Assembly (NCBI GenBank): GCA_946480685.1
Contig: CAMLLI010000087.1
Coordinates: 1-9,754, forward strand
Length of the DNA stretch: 9,754 bases
Origin: an uncultured Flammeovirgaceae bacterium
GTDB lineage: Bacteria; Bacteroidota; Bacteroidia; Cytophagales; Cyclobacteriaceae
Reading direction: 5' to 3'
The notes beneath the pieces are model-generated. The model was not told the origin of the DNA, searched no databases, and saw only the letters and a list, made by a program, of their open reading frames with translations. This document shows positions 1 through 6,496 of this stretch, one piece after another. Each line of letters starts with the position of its first letter. Positions within the stretch are counted from its first letter, which is position 1. The position numbers and the translations under genes were made by a program.

Positions 1-380
1 GATGCACCTATACTCACGCGCAGGTAACTTATGCCTATATTATTACCATTGGTAAGAAAAAGTTCTTTGAGTAGTGCTTCGCGTTGGGGAGCAGTCAGCT
101 TCTGGTTAATATGATAGGCGCTGCCACCCGTTAACGAATAGCCAAAGCCATCCATAGTTTGAAACTGCTGCGTGGTGTCCACTTCAATAACGGGGAGGCT
201 ATCCGCCACAGCGGCAAACGCCACGCCTGCTGTCTTTTTCAATAAGGCCGATTTATCACCGGTTGTAATCCACGACTCTACATCGGGTTTACCTGATGCT
301 TTTGGTTCTGTTTTCCTGTCGCAGGCAAAAAACGTAACTGCCAGCAGCAGCATACACATCTTGGGACCGTAATTTTTCAC
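1..380 (-). CDS. GH30-like glycoside hydrolase lipoprotein, N-terminal part (3' end outside window)
   Basis: The minus strand is open from 380 to the left edge (126 codons). Family 30 glycoside hydrolases cleave beta-glucosidic and related links in glycans; the retaining catalytic glutamates lie later in the chain and are not in this window. The call rests on the segment QFQTMDGFGYSLTGGSAY (about residues 72-89), which matches the N-terminal GFG...T...A block of GH30 enzymes, and on the following LTAPQREALLKELF and YLRVSIGA. The N-terminus is a lipoprotein signal: Lys2 and Lys7, a hydrophobic stretch MLLLAVTFF, then a lipobox with Cys20 followed by Asp, so the protein is probably lipid-anchored at the cell surface or in the periplasm. 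I chose GTG at 380 because the only later start, ATG at 359, would lose the positive n-region. It is divergent from the ABC operon at 653. The exact GH30 subfamily and substrate cannot be told. Confidence 0.72.
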   Translation of the reverse strand, partial: MKNYGPKMCMLLLAVTFFACDRKTEPKASGKPDVESWITTGDKSALLKKTAGVAFAAVADSLPVIEVDTTQQFQTMDGFGYSLTGGSAYHINQKLTAPQREALLKELFLTNGNNIGISYLRVSIGA

Positions 381-413
381 ATGTATTGGGATTAAAAAGG
401 TTGTAGTTATAAC

Positions 414-422
414 ACAAAATAT
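414..422 (-). promoter_or_regulatory. weak candidate -7 box for the GH30 gene
   Basis: The minus strand reads TATATTTTG about 35 nt upstream of the GTG start at 380. It resembles the Bacteroidota -7 consensus TAnnTTTG but has three bases instead of two between TA and TTTG, and I see no TTG -33 box. It is a guess from one degenerate motif. Confidence 0.2.
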
Positions 423-505
423 AAACCGCGGAATATATCTGACGCCATTTAAATATACCGGAGGTAAATATTCGTTATAGCTTGTAAGATTACAGGGTTC
501 ATCAA

Positions 506-562
506 CTGACGGTGATGCACTCCGCTGCCGTGCATGGAGGCGGAGTACTTTACCTGACGGTG
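506..562. repeat. 9-bp direct repeat flanking a 7-bp hairpin in the divergent intergenic region
   Basis: CTGACGGTG occurs at 506-514 and again at 554-562. Between the copies lies an inverted repeat, ACTCCGC (519-525) and GCGGAGT (540-546), with a 14-base spacer; inside it TGCAC (516-520) and GTGCA (530-534) offer a competing pairing. The element lies between the two divergent genes (381-652). It could be an operator, a leader RNA structure, or chance. The rest of this intergenic region shows nothing I recognise. Confidence 0.4.
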
Positions 563-626
563 TTCTGGCCTCAACAATTTTAATCTTCACCCACAGCCTA
601 ACGACCGCTTTATGAGACAATATTGC

Positions 627-634
627 TATACTTG
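627..634 (+). promoter_or_regulatory. candidate -7 box for the plus-strand ABC operon
   Basis: TATACTTG matches the Bacteroidota -7 consensus TAnnTTTG at seven of eight positions and lies 18 bases before the ATG at 653. No convincing -33 TTG is seen about 20 bp further upstream, so the call is weak. Confidence 0.25.
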
Positions 635-652
635 TAATATCGATTATTCTAT

Positions 653-1429
653 ATGGAAAGCTTATCTCCTGTAATTACCACTGCTAATCTTTCTAAGACC
701 TACGAGGTTCCGGTTTTGAAAAATATTAACCTGACTGTGAATGCCGGTGAGATCATCGGGTATATAGGTCCGAATGGAGCAGGCAAAAGTACAACGATCA
801 AAATCCTGACCGGTATTATTCCGGATTATGATGGGGATGCGTTTGTATTGGGAATGGATATTCGCAAGGATGCGCTGGAGGTAAAAAGAAGAATCGGGTA
901 TATACCGGAAAACGCTGCGCTATACGATACACTTACACCGATCGAGTACCTTCACTTTGTAGGACAGCTCTACAAAATGGAACGCGCAGTTGTTGATAAA
1001 AAAGCAAAAGAGCTGCTGCATGTGTTTGATCTTGGTAATTATGTTGACTCGCGCATGACTACCTTTTCAAAAGGTATGCGGCAGAAGGTATTGCTGATCG
1101 CGGGGATGATTCACAATCCATCTATACTCTTCCTGGACGAACCGCTTTCCGGACTTGATGCCAATGCTGTGATCCTGGTAAAAGAAATTCTGACGCAACT
1201 GAAACGGAGCGGCAAGACTATATTTTACAGCTCGCACCTGATGGACGTTGTCGAAAAAATATCAGACCGCATCATGATCATCAACAAAGGTGAAATGATA
1301 GCCAACGGTACGTTTGAAGAACTGAACACGCAGGCCAAAGGATCGCTCGAAACTATATTTACCGAGTTAACCGGGAACAAGGAGCACAGCAGCGCTGCAG
1401 GACAGTTCATTAACATCCTTGAAAATTAG
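653..1429 (+). CDS. ABC transporter ATP-binding protein (ABC-2 exporter type)
   Basis: This 258-residue protein is a complete ATPase subunit that powers a membrane-bound ABC-2 transporter from the cytoplasmic side. Visible motifs in order are Walker A GPNGAGKST (39-47), a Q-loop region YIPENAALYD where Glu86 stands in the usual Gln place, the signature-like FSKGMRQKV (138-146), Walker B SILFLDEP (157-164) with the D-loop SGLD (166-169), and the switch His195 in SSHL. The degenerate signature and Glu in the Q-loop position are common in this exporter group, so I do not read them as loss of function. The length is a little short of the roughly 300 residues of BcrA/NatA-like ATPases, without a long C-terminal domain. 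The ATG at 653 is the first good start and no Shine-Dalgarno is present, as is normal in this phylum. The permease gene follows after 39 bp, so the two are most likely co-transcribed. The substrate is unknown. Confidence 0.9.
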   Translation: MESLSPVITTANLSKTYEVPVLKNINLTVNAGEIIGYIGPNGAGKSTTIKILTGIIPDYDGDAFVLGMDIRKDALEVKRRIGYIPENAALYDTLTPIEYLHFVGQLYKMERAVVDKKAKELLHVFDLGNYVDSRMTTFSKGMRQKVLLIAGMIHNPSILFLDEPLSGLDANAVILVKEILTQLKRSGKTIFYSSHLMDVVEKISDRIMIINKGEMIANGTFEELNTQAKGSLETIFTELTGNKEHSSAAGQFINILEN

Positions 1430-1468
1430 TTCGGTATATATATCGCATCACGTTCAGCCTAAACGACT

Positions 1469-3127
1469 ATGAACACTACCCTTCTCAGGTTTCTGGATTT
1501 GTTTCGCTGGTTGTATCAGCGATTTGGTGTGGATTATGAACAACTGCGATCAATCGTTGATATAAAGCTGACAATGGACAGCAGGCGCCAGATCGTTTCC
1601 TACAACCGGAAAGCCAGTAAAGAACCGCGCAATGCTTTTGTAACAACGCTTATTGTGTATTGCCTCTTCGGGATCTTTGTAGCCCTGGCGCTATACTTTA
1701 TTCCGTCCTTTATACTTTCGTTGATTGTCTTCTTCAGCTATATCATCGTGATGATTTCCATGACGCTGATTACAGATTTTTCATCGATCCTGCTGGACAC
1801 CAGTGATAACACGATTATTCTTCCACGCCCGGTAAACGGACAGACATTATTTGCTGCACGACTCACACATATACTGCTATACCTGGGCCAGCTCGCCATC
1901 GGGTTATCCATCTTGCCTGCTATTGTTATCGTCATCAAATATGGTCTTGTTTTATTTCTGTGCTTCCTGGTAGCCACTACGTTGTCGGTTCTTACTGCAG
2001 TGTTTCTTACCAACACGCTATACCTGGTTATTATGCAGTTTGCCAGCGAAGAGAAGCTGAAAAATATCATTAACTATTTCCAGATCGTCATGGCGGTGCT
2101 CATTATGGGAGGCTATCAAATTTTGCCACGCATGATGGAGCGCATGGATATAGAGAGTTATGTTTTCGAAATACAGTGGTGGCATTTTCTTCTACCACCG
2201 ATATGGATGGCCGGCTCGCTGGAGTCAATTCACTTTCATTTCTACGATGGTGCACACCTCGCGTTGTTATTCTGTGCCGTTGTGCTTCCTATAGCCGGTG
2301 CTTACCTGGTGAATAAATACCTTTCGCCAGCCTTCAGCAAGAAGCTCGGTTCGATGGGAGCCAGTACAGAACAGACTGAAAAGGACAAAAAAGAAAAAGA
2401 GAGTTTCATCGAACGGTTGTCATCACGCATTACCGGCAGTCCGTTTGAGCAGGGAGCATTTGATGTGATCTATAAAATTCTCGGTCGCGACCGCAAGATC
2501 AAACTGAAGATATACCCTTCCTTCGGATATGTACTCATCTTTGGTTTGATCTTTATGATGCAGGGTAAAAAAGATATTGTTGAGACCTGGCACAACTTGC
2601 CCAACACCGAGTATCACATCATGCTGATATACCTTACGTTTATGGTGCTGCAGGTGGCGTTGCATGAGATACCGTACTCGGATGACTTTAAAGCAAGCTG
2701 GGTTTACTTCTCCACACCGATCGATAAGCCGGGGGAGGTTCTTTCAGGAACACTGAAAGCTATATTTGTGCGTCTGTTTATACCGGGCTATGTGGCTATA
2801 AGTATTCTGATACTTGCCATCTGGGGCTTGCGGGCAGCGGATGATATCCTCTTTGGATTCTTCAACAACGGAATCATGCTGCTTATTCTTGCGCTAATCA
2901 ATAAACGCTATCTGCCTTTCTCGATAGCACCAAACGTACGCAGCCAATCGGGTAACATTGCACGCGCCATTATAGCCTTCCTTATAATAGGAATACTCGG
3001 CTTCGGGCATTATTTGTTGTCCCGAAATCCGAGTATTCAATTGGGGATGATCCCCGTGCAAATAGGTTTGATATTTCTGTTGCTTCGTTCCTATAAAAGA
3101 ACGGGCTGGAGTGCTATTACTCTTTAA
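1469..3127 (+). CDS. large ABC-2-type permease, partner of the upstream ATPase
   Basis: This 552-residue polytopic membrane protein is the probable membrane half of the transporter encoded with the ATPase at 653-1429. A soluble N-terminal stretch of about 55 residues rich in Arg and Lys comes first, then hydrophobic segments at roughly 57-79, 81-103, 135-155, 159-185, 203-220 and 262-282. A charged cytoplasmic loop follows (about 290-345, with the run EKDKKEKE), then a second membrane half at about 350-365, 382-399, 438-455, 462-476, 498-517 and 522-540. This doubled layout, about twelve segments, is larger than the usual six-segment ABC-2 permease and suggests a pseudo-dimeric or duplicated fold; that is inference. 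I see no specific motif that gives a substrate. The role is assigned mainly from the neighbouring ATPase. The last 11 bases overlap the end of the convergent SemiSWEET gene, and a strong inverted repeat lies inside the coding region at 2991-3038. Confidence 0.75.
   Translation: MNTTLLRFLDLFRWLYQRFGVDYEQLRSIVDIKLTMDSRRQIVSYNRKASKEPRNAFVTTLIVYCLFGIFVALALYFIPSFILSLIVFFSYIIVMISMTLITDFSSILLDTSDNTIILPRPVNGQTLFAARLTHILLYLGQLAIGLSILPAIVIVIKYGLVLFLCFLVATTLSVLTAVFLTNTLYLVIMQFASEEKLKNIINYFQIVMAVLIMGGYQILPRMMERMDIESYVFEIQWWHFLLPPIWMAGSLESIHFHFYDGAHLALLFCAVVLPIAGAYLVNKYLSPAFSKKLGSMGASTEQTEKDKKEKESFIERLSSRITGSPFEQGAFDVIYKILGRDRKIKLKIYPSFGYVLIFGLIFMMQGKKDIVETWHNLPNTEYHIMLIYLTFMVLQVALHEIPYSDDFKASWVYFSTPIDKPGEVLSGTLKAIFVRLFIPGYVAISILILAIWGLRAADDILFGFFNNGIMLLILALINKRYLPFSIAPNVRSQSGNIARAIIAFLIIGILGFGHYLLSRNPSIQLGMIPVQIGLIFLLLRSYKRTGWSAITL
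2991..3038. repeat. strong 16-bp interrupted hairpin inside the 3' end of the permease gene
   Basis: GAATACTCGG (2991-3000) pairs perfectly with CCGAGTATTC (3029-3038), and the inner TTCGGG (3002-3007) pairs with CCCGAA (3021-3026). The arms are separated by a small internal loop (C against AT) and closed by a 13-base loop (3008-3020). It lies about 90 bases before the permease stop on the plus strand and about 80 bases beyond the SemiSWEET stop on the minus strand. No T-run follows on either strand, so it is not a standard intrinsic terminator. It may still serve as a 3' stabilising or pausing structure for either convergent transcript. Confidence 0.65.
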
Positions 3128-3374
3128 AGCGGAGTTTGAAATATAGCAGTGTAGAAGCAAGCATCAATGTGAGCATATTGGCAGCAATAACAGGGATGTC
3201 CTGCACCATGATGCCGTAGATAAGCCACAACGTTACGCCTAGACAAAAGATGGAGAACATACTCAGCGAAAGGTCTTTTGCCGAACGTGATTTCCACGTT
3301 TTAATAACCTGTGGCAAAAAAGCGATCGTTGTACAACCTCCCGCGAACAATCCTAAAAGTTGAATCATATTCAT
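3117..3374 (-). CDS. SemiSWEET family sugar transporter (PQ-loop, three TM)
   Basis: This 85-residue protein has the normal size of a bacterial SemiSWEET, a three-helix half-transporter that forms a dimer in the inner membrane and moves sugars such as sucrose or glucose down their gradient. Helix 1 (about 4-22) carries the family's PQ motif, FLPQVIKTWKSRSAKDLS, with Pro21-Gln22 and the typical Lys/Arg/Ser turn. Helix 2 (about 38-56) contains LWLIYG with Trp50 and Tyr53, and helix 3 (about 60-78) contains Asn66; a Trp and an Asn in these places line the sugar pocket in known members. The start is ATG 3374 (a second Met lies two codons later). The gene is convergent with the ABC permease and overlaps its last 11 bases, so neither gene has its own intergenic terminator. 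A perfect -7 box and a 13-bp dyad lie upstream. The natural substrate cannot be read from the sequence. Confidence 0.88.
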   Translation of the reverse strand: MNMIQLLGLFAGGCTTIAFLPQVIKTWKSRSAKDLSLSMFSIFCLGVTLWLIYGIMVQDIPVIAANMLTLMLASTLLYFKLRFKE

Positions 3375-3413
3375 AATTCTGTAAGAGTCTTAATTCTTGT
3401 TTTATATACACGA

Positions 3414-3421
3414 CAAAATTA
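3414..3421 (-). promoter_or_regulatory. candidate -7 promoter box for the SemiSWEET gene
   Basis: The minus strand reads TAATTTTG, a full match to the Bacteroidota primary-sigma -7 consensus TAnnTTTG. It would place the transcript start about 35 bases before the ATG at 3374. No clear TTG -33 box is seen, and a dyad at 3438-3450 occupies that area. Confidence 0.45.
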
Positions 3422-3437
3422 ATGAAACGTTGCGGTG

Positions 3438-3450
3438 ATGAACCGTTCAT
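3438..3450. promoter_or_regulatory. 13-bp dyad, possible operator upstream of SemiSWEET
   Basis: ATGAAC and GTTCAT form a perfect 6+6 palindrome around a single C. The site lies 17-29 bp upstream of the TAATTTTG box, covering the -33 region, which is where a repressor or activator dimer would act. There is no direct evidence for a binding protein; no regulator gene is adjacent. Confidence 0.35.
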
Positions 3451-3474
3451 GTAATTTTATTCCTATACTTTCAA

Positions 3475-3524
3475 CTTAAAACGATTGCAGAAATTCGTGT
3501 CTCAAAAGCGATTGCATTTTTAAG
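3475..3524. repeat. AT-rich inverted and direct repeats after the oxidoreductase gene
   Basis: CTTAAAA (3475-3481) and TTTTAAG (3518-3524) are complementary and could close a loose stem just past the oxidoreductase stop on the minus strand. CGATTGCA is also repeated directly at 3482-3489 and 3509-3516. The pairing is AT-rich with a long loop, so a role as transcription terminator is only possible. Confidence 0.25.
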
Positions 3525-3537
3525 CGTCAACACTGCT

Positions 3538-4572
3538 CTAGATTTTAACCTTTCCTCCGGTTTGGATGGCGCGGTAAATTGCTTCAATCACTTTCAGATC
3601 TTTCAGCCCCTCCTCTCCGCTTACACTGGACTCTTTATTCTCGAATATACATTTGGCAAAGTCATCCATTTGTGCAGCCTGGTGATTAACGATGGGCAGG
3701 TTGAGCGGGCCCTGATGTGTTTTACCTGCCAGCGGACCGTAGCCGTAAGCCGGGTTCAATTCAAGCCAGCCGTTTTCAGCAGATATATACAAGCGCTCGA
3801 TGTATGAAGCATAGCTCGTCATGGACGATGCAACGGCACCACTCGGGAACTCCAGTTGCCAGAATATAGTCTCATCTACATCTTTAAATTTAACCGGATC
3901 GGTTTTGAACTCCTGCGCAGTAACTGCAATCGGTTCCTCACCTGTAGAGTAACGGGATGCCTGTATGGCGTAAATGCCGACATCCATCATGGCACCGCCC
4001 CCGGCAAGTGCTTTCTTGAGGCGCCATTGGGTTGGGTCGCCGATCTTGAAACCAAACGATGACTCTACCAACTTTACTTTTCCGAAATCATTTTTGTCGA
4101 AGCGAGCAGCCTCCTGGTTGAACGGTTCAAAATGTAAACGATATCCTACGGAAAGTTTTACTCCGGCTTTCTTGCAGGCAGCAATCATCTCTTCTGCTTC
4201 CTTCACCGATACAGCCATGGGCTTTTCGCAGATAACATGTTTACCGGCTTTGGCAGCACGGATCACAAACTCACGATGCATGGAGTTGGGCAACACCACA
4301 TATACTACATCTATATCTTTATTGTTGGCGATGCGATCAAACGTTTCATAGCTATATATATTCTTGTCGGAGAGGTTGTACTGTTTCTTCCACTTCTCTG
4401 CTTTGGCAGGTGTACCGGTAACTATACCACCCAGCCGGCAGTATTGCGATTTCAATATAGCAGGTGCCAGTTGAAATTCGCTGTAGTAGCCAAGTCCCAC
4501 CAGGGCAATGGAAATTTTCTTGTCTTGAGGTATAGCCCTTGCATTTGAAACAATGGAGGGCGCTGTTAACAA
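3538..4572 (-). CDS. GFO/IDH/MocA family NAD(P)-dependent oxidoreductase (glucose-fructose oxidoreductase-like)
   Basis: The open frame gives a 344-residue enzyme from TTG 4572. Such enzymes use a tightly bound or free NAD(P) to oxidise or reduce sugars or cyclitols. The N-terminal Rossmann domain shows IALVGLGYYSEF (22-33), then VVLPNSMH (92-99) and the family EKP motif (ICEKPMA, 114-120) that carries the active-site lysine. The C-terminal domain has GGGAMMDVGIYAIQ (191-204), the block holding the conserved Asp and Tyr as in glucose-fructose oxidoreductase. Upstream in the same frame a Tat signal peptide (SRRDFIA, then a hydrophobic stretch ending in ARA) is encoded, so relatives of this protein are exported. 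Here a TAA separates it from the only ATG (4629), leaving TTG 4572 as a start inside the signal's hydrophobic part. The gene may therefore be a cytoplasmic remnant, a pseudogene, or a sequencing error. It stands alone between the ABC permease and SemiSWEET genes. Confidence 0.85.
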   Translation of the reverse strand: MLTAPSIVSNARAIPQDKKISIALVGLGYYSEFQLAPAILKSQYCRLGGIVTGTPAKAEKWKKQYNLSDKNIYSYETFDRIANNKDIDVVYVVLPNSMHREFVIRAAKAGKHVICEKPMAVSVKEAEEMIAACKKAGVKLSVGYRLHFEPFNQEAARFDKNDFGKVKLVESSFGFKIGDPTQWRLKKALAGGGAMMDVGIYAIQASRYSTGEEPIAVTAQEFKTDPVKFKDVDETIFWQLEFPSGAVASSMTSYASYIERLYISAENGWLELNPAYGYGPLAGKTHQGPLNLPIVNHQAAQMDDFAKCIFENKESSVSGEEGLKDLKVIEAIYRAIQTGGKVKI

Positions 4573-4629
4573 CGCAGTAGCACCGAGACCTAGTCGTGCT
4601 ATAAAATCTCTTCGTGAATAATGTTACAT
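4573..4629 (-). other. orphaned Tat signal-peptide coding segment with TAA at codon 2
   Basis: Reading the minus strand from ATG (4629-4627), the next codon is TAA (4626-4624), followed in the same frame by His, Tyr, Ser, Arg, Arg, Asp, Phe, Ile, Ala, Arg and then LGLGATA running into the oxidoreductase. SRRDFI fits the twin-arginine consensus S/T-R-R-x-F-L, followed by a hydrophobic stretch and an ARA cleavage-like site. A single base change from AAA, CAA or GAA to TAA at codon 2 would give this arrangement. No ATG, GTG or TTG lies between the stop and the twin arginines. Confidence 0.8.
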
Positions 4630-4636
4630 ATAGTTG

Positions 4637-4670
4637 GGTTTGAGAATTTAAATTAGTGATTTCTCAAACC
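4637..4670. repeat. perfect 10-bp hairpin just upstream of the oxidoreductase
   Basis: GGTTTGAGAA (4637-4646) and TTCTCAAACC (4661-4670) are perfect complements around a 14-base AT-rich loop. On the minus strand it falls between the ABC permease stop (4690) and the oxidoreductase ATG (4629), eight bases ahead of that ATG. It has no T-run, so it could end the exporter transcript only weakly; it could also be a 5' leader structure. Confidence 0.5.
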
Positions 4671-4677
4671 AAATCTA
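4670..4677 (-). promoter_or_regulatory. candidate -7 promoter box for the oxidoreductase
   Basis: The minus strand reads TAGATTTG, a full match to TAnnTTTG, 40 bases before the ATG at 4629 and touching the outer arm of the 10-bp hairpin. No TTG -33 box is visible. If real, the transcript would begin within the hairpin, and the gene would be separate from the exporter operon. Confidence 0.4.
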
Positions 4678-4689
4678 TCCTGTCTTCGA

Positions 4690-5499
4690 TCAGATGTCTG
4701 CGCGTTTTAGTTTCAGGTAGCTCACGTAGTTGAAGATTACCGTCCATGCTACTACAATCGCCACTGATCCCCACTTTATATAGTCTTGTATCTCCTGGAA
4801 AGCGTAGCGCGGGAAAGGCCACGGTATCAGGTACCAGAGGGAGCGCATCGGGAAGTACGGTATCAGGTCAGGCAAATAGTTATCAACCTTGGCGGTGATG
4901 ATTGATTCGATTGCCGGAAAGAGTAACAGTATAATAATGGTAAGTCCGGCACGCTGAATCAATATACCCAACATCAATGCAAAGGATAAGAAACAGAATA
5001 ACTCCAGGAAGTAAGCAGGAAAGAATTCGGTGTCGGTAATCATCTTGTCCCATTCCAGTGAAGGACTATAGATCATACCGGTTACAAGGCCGATCACAAA
5101 TATCATAACCACGCTGATAGCGCTGAGCATAACATTAGTGAGGATCTTGGAGAACAGGAACTCCGCACGACTCAATCCGTCAATTACATTCTGGCGCAGT
5201 GTCCTATAGGTATATTCGTTGGTGACGGATATAACAATCAATACCGCCAATACAATTTTTAAAAGCCCGGCACACCAGATCAGGTTCATCCACACATCCG
5301 GAAAATGATAAAGCGGAATTCGATTGATGTTCAGGTTTGTTCCGAAGTCTTCGAAGGTGCGTGCAAGCCATTTCAAAAACTCCATGCCGCTGGCTGCGCC
5401 TAGCCCAAGCGTTAAAAAGTATAATCCGCCAATTACCCAGAAGGTGCGGTAACTGGTCATTTTCTTAAGATCTATTCTGAGGAGATGCAACATGTTCAT
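4690..5499 (-). CDS. ABC-2 type permease of the second exporter
   Basis: This 269-residue protein is a six-segment ABC-2 permease, the membrane part of an exporter working with the ATPase encoded just before it. Hydrophobic segments are at about 17-36, 70-92, 118-142, 162-180, 184-200 and 243-260. After segment 2 lies NEYTYRTLRQNVIDGLSRAE (94-113) leading into LFSKIL, which matches the cytoplasmic E...R.l...lsR...l.sK pattern of ABC-2 permeases that couples to the ATPase. A long outer loop of about 33 residues sits between segments 1 and 2. The start is ATG 5499, with an alternative Met two codons on. The ATPase gene ends 57 bp upstream, so the two are very likely one unit. Bacitracin- or antibiotic-resistance pumps and sodium exporters share this layout; the substrate is not known. 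Confidence 0.85.
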   Translation of the reverse strand: MNMLHLLRIDLKKMTSYRTFWVIGGLYFLTLGLGAASGMEFLKWLARTFEDFGTNLNINRIPLYHFPDVWMNLIWCAGLLKIVLAVLIVISVTNEYTYRTLRQNVIDGLSRAEFLFSKILTNVMLSAISVVMIFVIGLVTGMIYSPSLEWDKMITDTEFFPAYFLELFCFLSFALMLGILIQRAGLTIIILLLFPAIESIITAKVDNYLPDLIPYFPMRSLWYLIPWPFPRYAFQEIQDYIKWGSVAIVVAWTVIFNYVSYLKLKRADI

Positions 5500-5556
5500 A
5501 CGGGTATGCCGGGATGCGTGATGAAATAAAGTTTAATCGCTGTGTAAGCTGTATGA

Positions 5557-6447
5557 TTACGAGCTTGCCAATATCTCGATGAATTGTTTCTCGAGCGTTT
5601 TCTTTTTCGTAAAGAGATGTGAAGCCACAACGCCTTTTTCGAATAGAAACCTGTTCAGATCTTTACTATGAAAACCTTCGCGCATCACAACCTGGTAACT
5701 TCCGTTTTCGCGGTCGATGGAAGATGTTCCGGCAAAGGCCAGCAACAATTCGTTCAGGTTTTCAACATCCGCTGATACTTCAACAGTCTCTTCACCTTTA
5801 CCAACATCGTCTACCGGCCCTATATGTACCAGCGTGCCGCGCTTGAGCACTGCGAAATGTGTACATACTTTTTGAACTTCATCCAGTAAGTGACTTGCTA
5901 AAATTATAGTCTTGCCGTTAGCTGCTATTTTTTTGATGAGCTCACGAATCTCCGCTATACCCATCGGATCAAGACCGTTGGTAGGCTCATCCAGTATCAG
6001 TACCGTAGGGTCGTTCAACAACGCAGACGCTATTGCGAGGCGTTGCTTCATACCAAGTGAATACGTTTTATACTTATCGTCTTTACGCTCGCTCAGTTCT
6101 ACGAGCTCAAGCACTTTCGGAATATTTTCTACCGGACATTGCTTGATCATCGCGTTAAGCTCCAGATTTTTTTGTCCGCTGAGATACGGATAAAATATAG
6201 GATGCTCCAGCACGGCTCCGATCTTCTTCCTGATTTCATGCGTAGGTTGTTCACCAAACCATGAGAACTCGCCTGCTGTTGGATTTACCACACCCATCAA
6301 CATACCCAGCGTAGTAGTCTTGCCACTACCGTTGGGGCCCAGCATACCAAAAACCTGCCCGGCTTTAACTTCCAGCGACAGATTGTTCACAGCTTTGATC
6401 CGACCAAAGTGCTTTGTGAGATTTTTAATCGAGAGAACTGCTTCCAA
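5557..6447 (-). CDS. ABC exporter ATP-binding protein, BcrA/NatA-like
   Basis: The 296-residue ATPase has all catalytic motifs: Walker A GPNGSGKTT (37-45), Q-loop region AVLEHPIFYPYLSG (78-91) with Glu81 in the Gln place, signature YSLGMKQRL (129-137), Walker B TVLILDEP (148-155) and D-loop NGLD (157-160), and the switch His186 in ASHLLDE. The LEHPxFYPYLSG form is typical of BcrA-like drug or bacteriocin exporters. Residues from about 215 form the extra C-terminal domain usual in these ATPases. No ATG is present near the start: after the in-frame TAA at 6482-6484 the first usable codon is TTG 6447, which gives the correct N-terminus MEAVLSIKNLTKHFG. The gene lies 49 bp after the third DUF4252 gene, in the same direction and with no clear terminator between, so it may belong to the sigma-factor operon. 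Its partner permease follows 57 bp later. Confidence 0.9.
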   Translation of the reverse strand: MEAVLSIKNLTKHFGRIKAVNNLSLEVKAGQVFGMLGPNGSGKTTTLGMLMGVVNPTAGEFSWFGEQPTHEIRKKIGAVLEHPIFYPYLSGQKNLELNAMIKQCPVENIPKVLELVELSERKDDKYKTYSLGMKQRLAIASALLNDPTVLILDEPTNGLDPMGIAEIRELIKKIAANGKTIILASHLLDEVQKVCTHFAVLKRGTLVHIGPVDDVGKGEETVEVSADVENLNELLLAFAGTSSIDRENGSYQVVMREGFHSKDLNRFLFEKGVVASHLFTKKKTLEKQFIEILASS

Positions 6448-6496
6448 GCTAAATATAGTTTTACGAATGAGTAGTAAATTTTACGGGAGAATTACA

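Noticed and set aside
172..372. Plus-strand open frame opposite the GH30 gene
   Set aside because: The minus strand carries a lipoprotein signal and GH30 block over the same bases, so this is a shadow.
3482..3516. Two copies of CGATTGCA as a possible CRISPR-like or iteron array
   Set aside because: Only two 8-bp copies 27 bp apart, no further units and no cas or rep gene near.
653..6447. Glu in the Q-loop place of both ABC ATPases as a loss of function
   Set aside because: This substitution is common in BcrA/NatA-like exporter ATPases, and all other catalytic motifs are intact.
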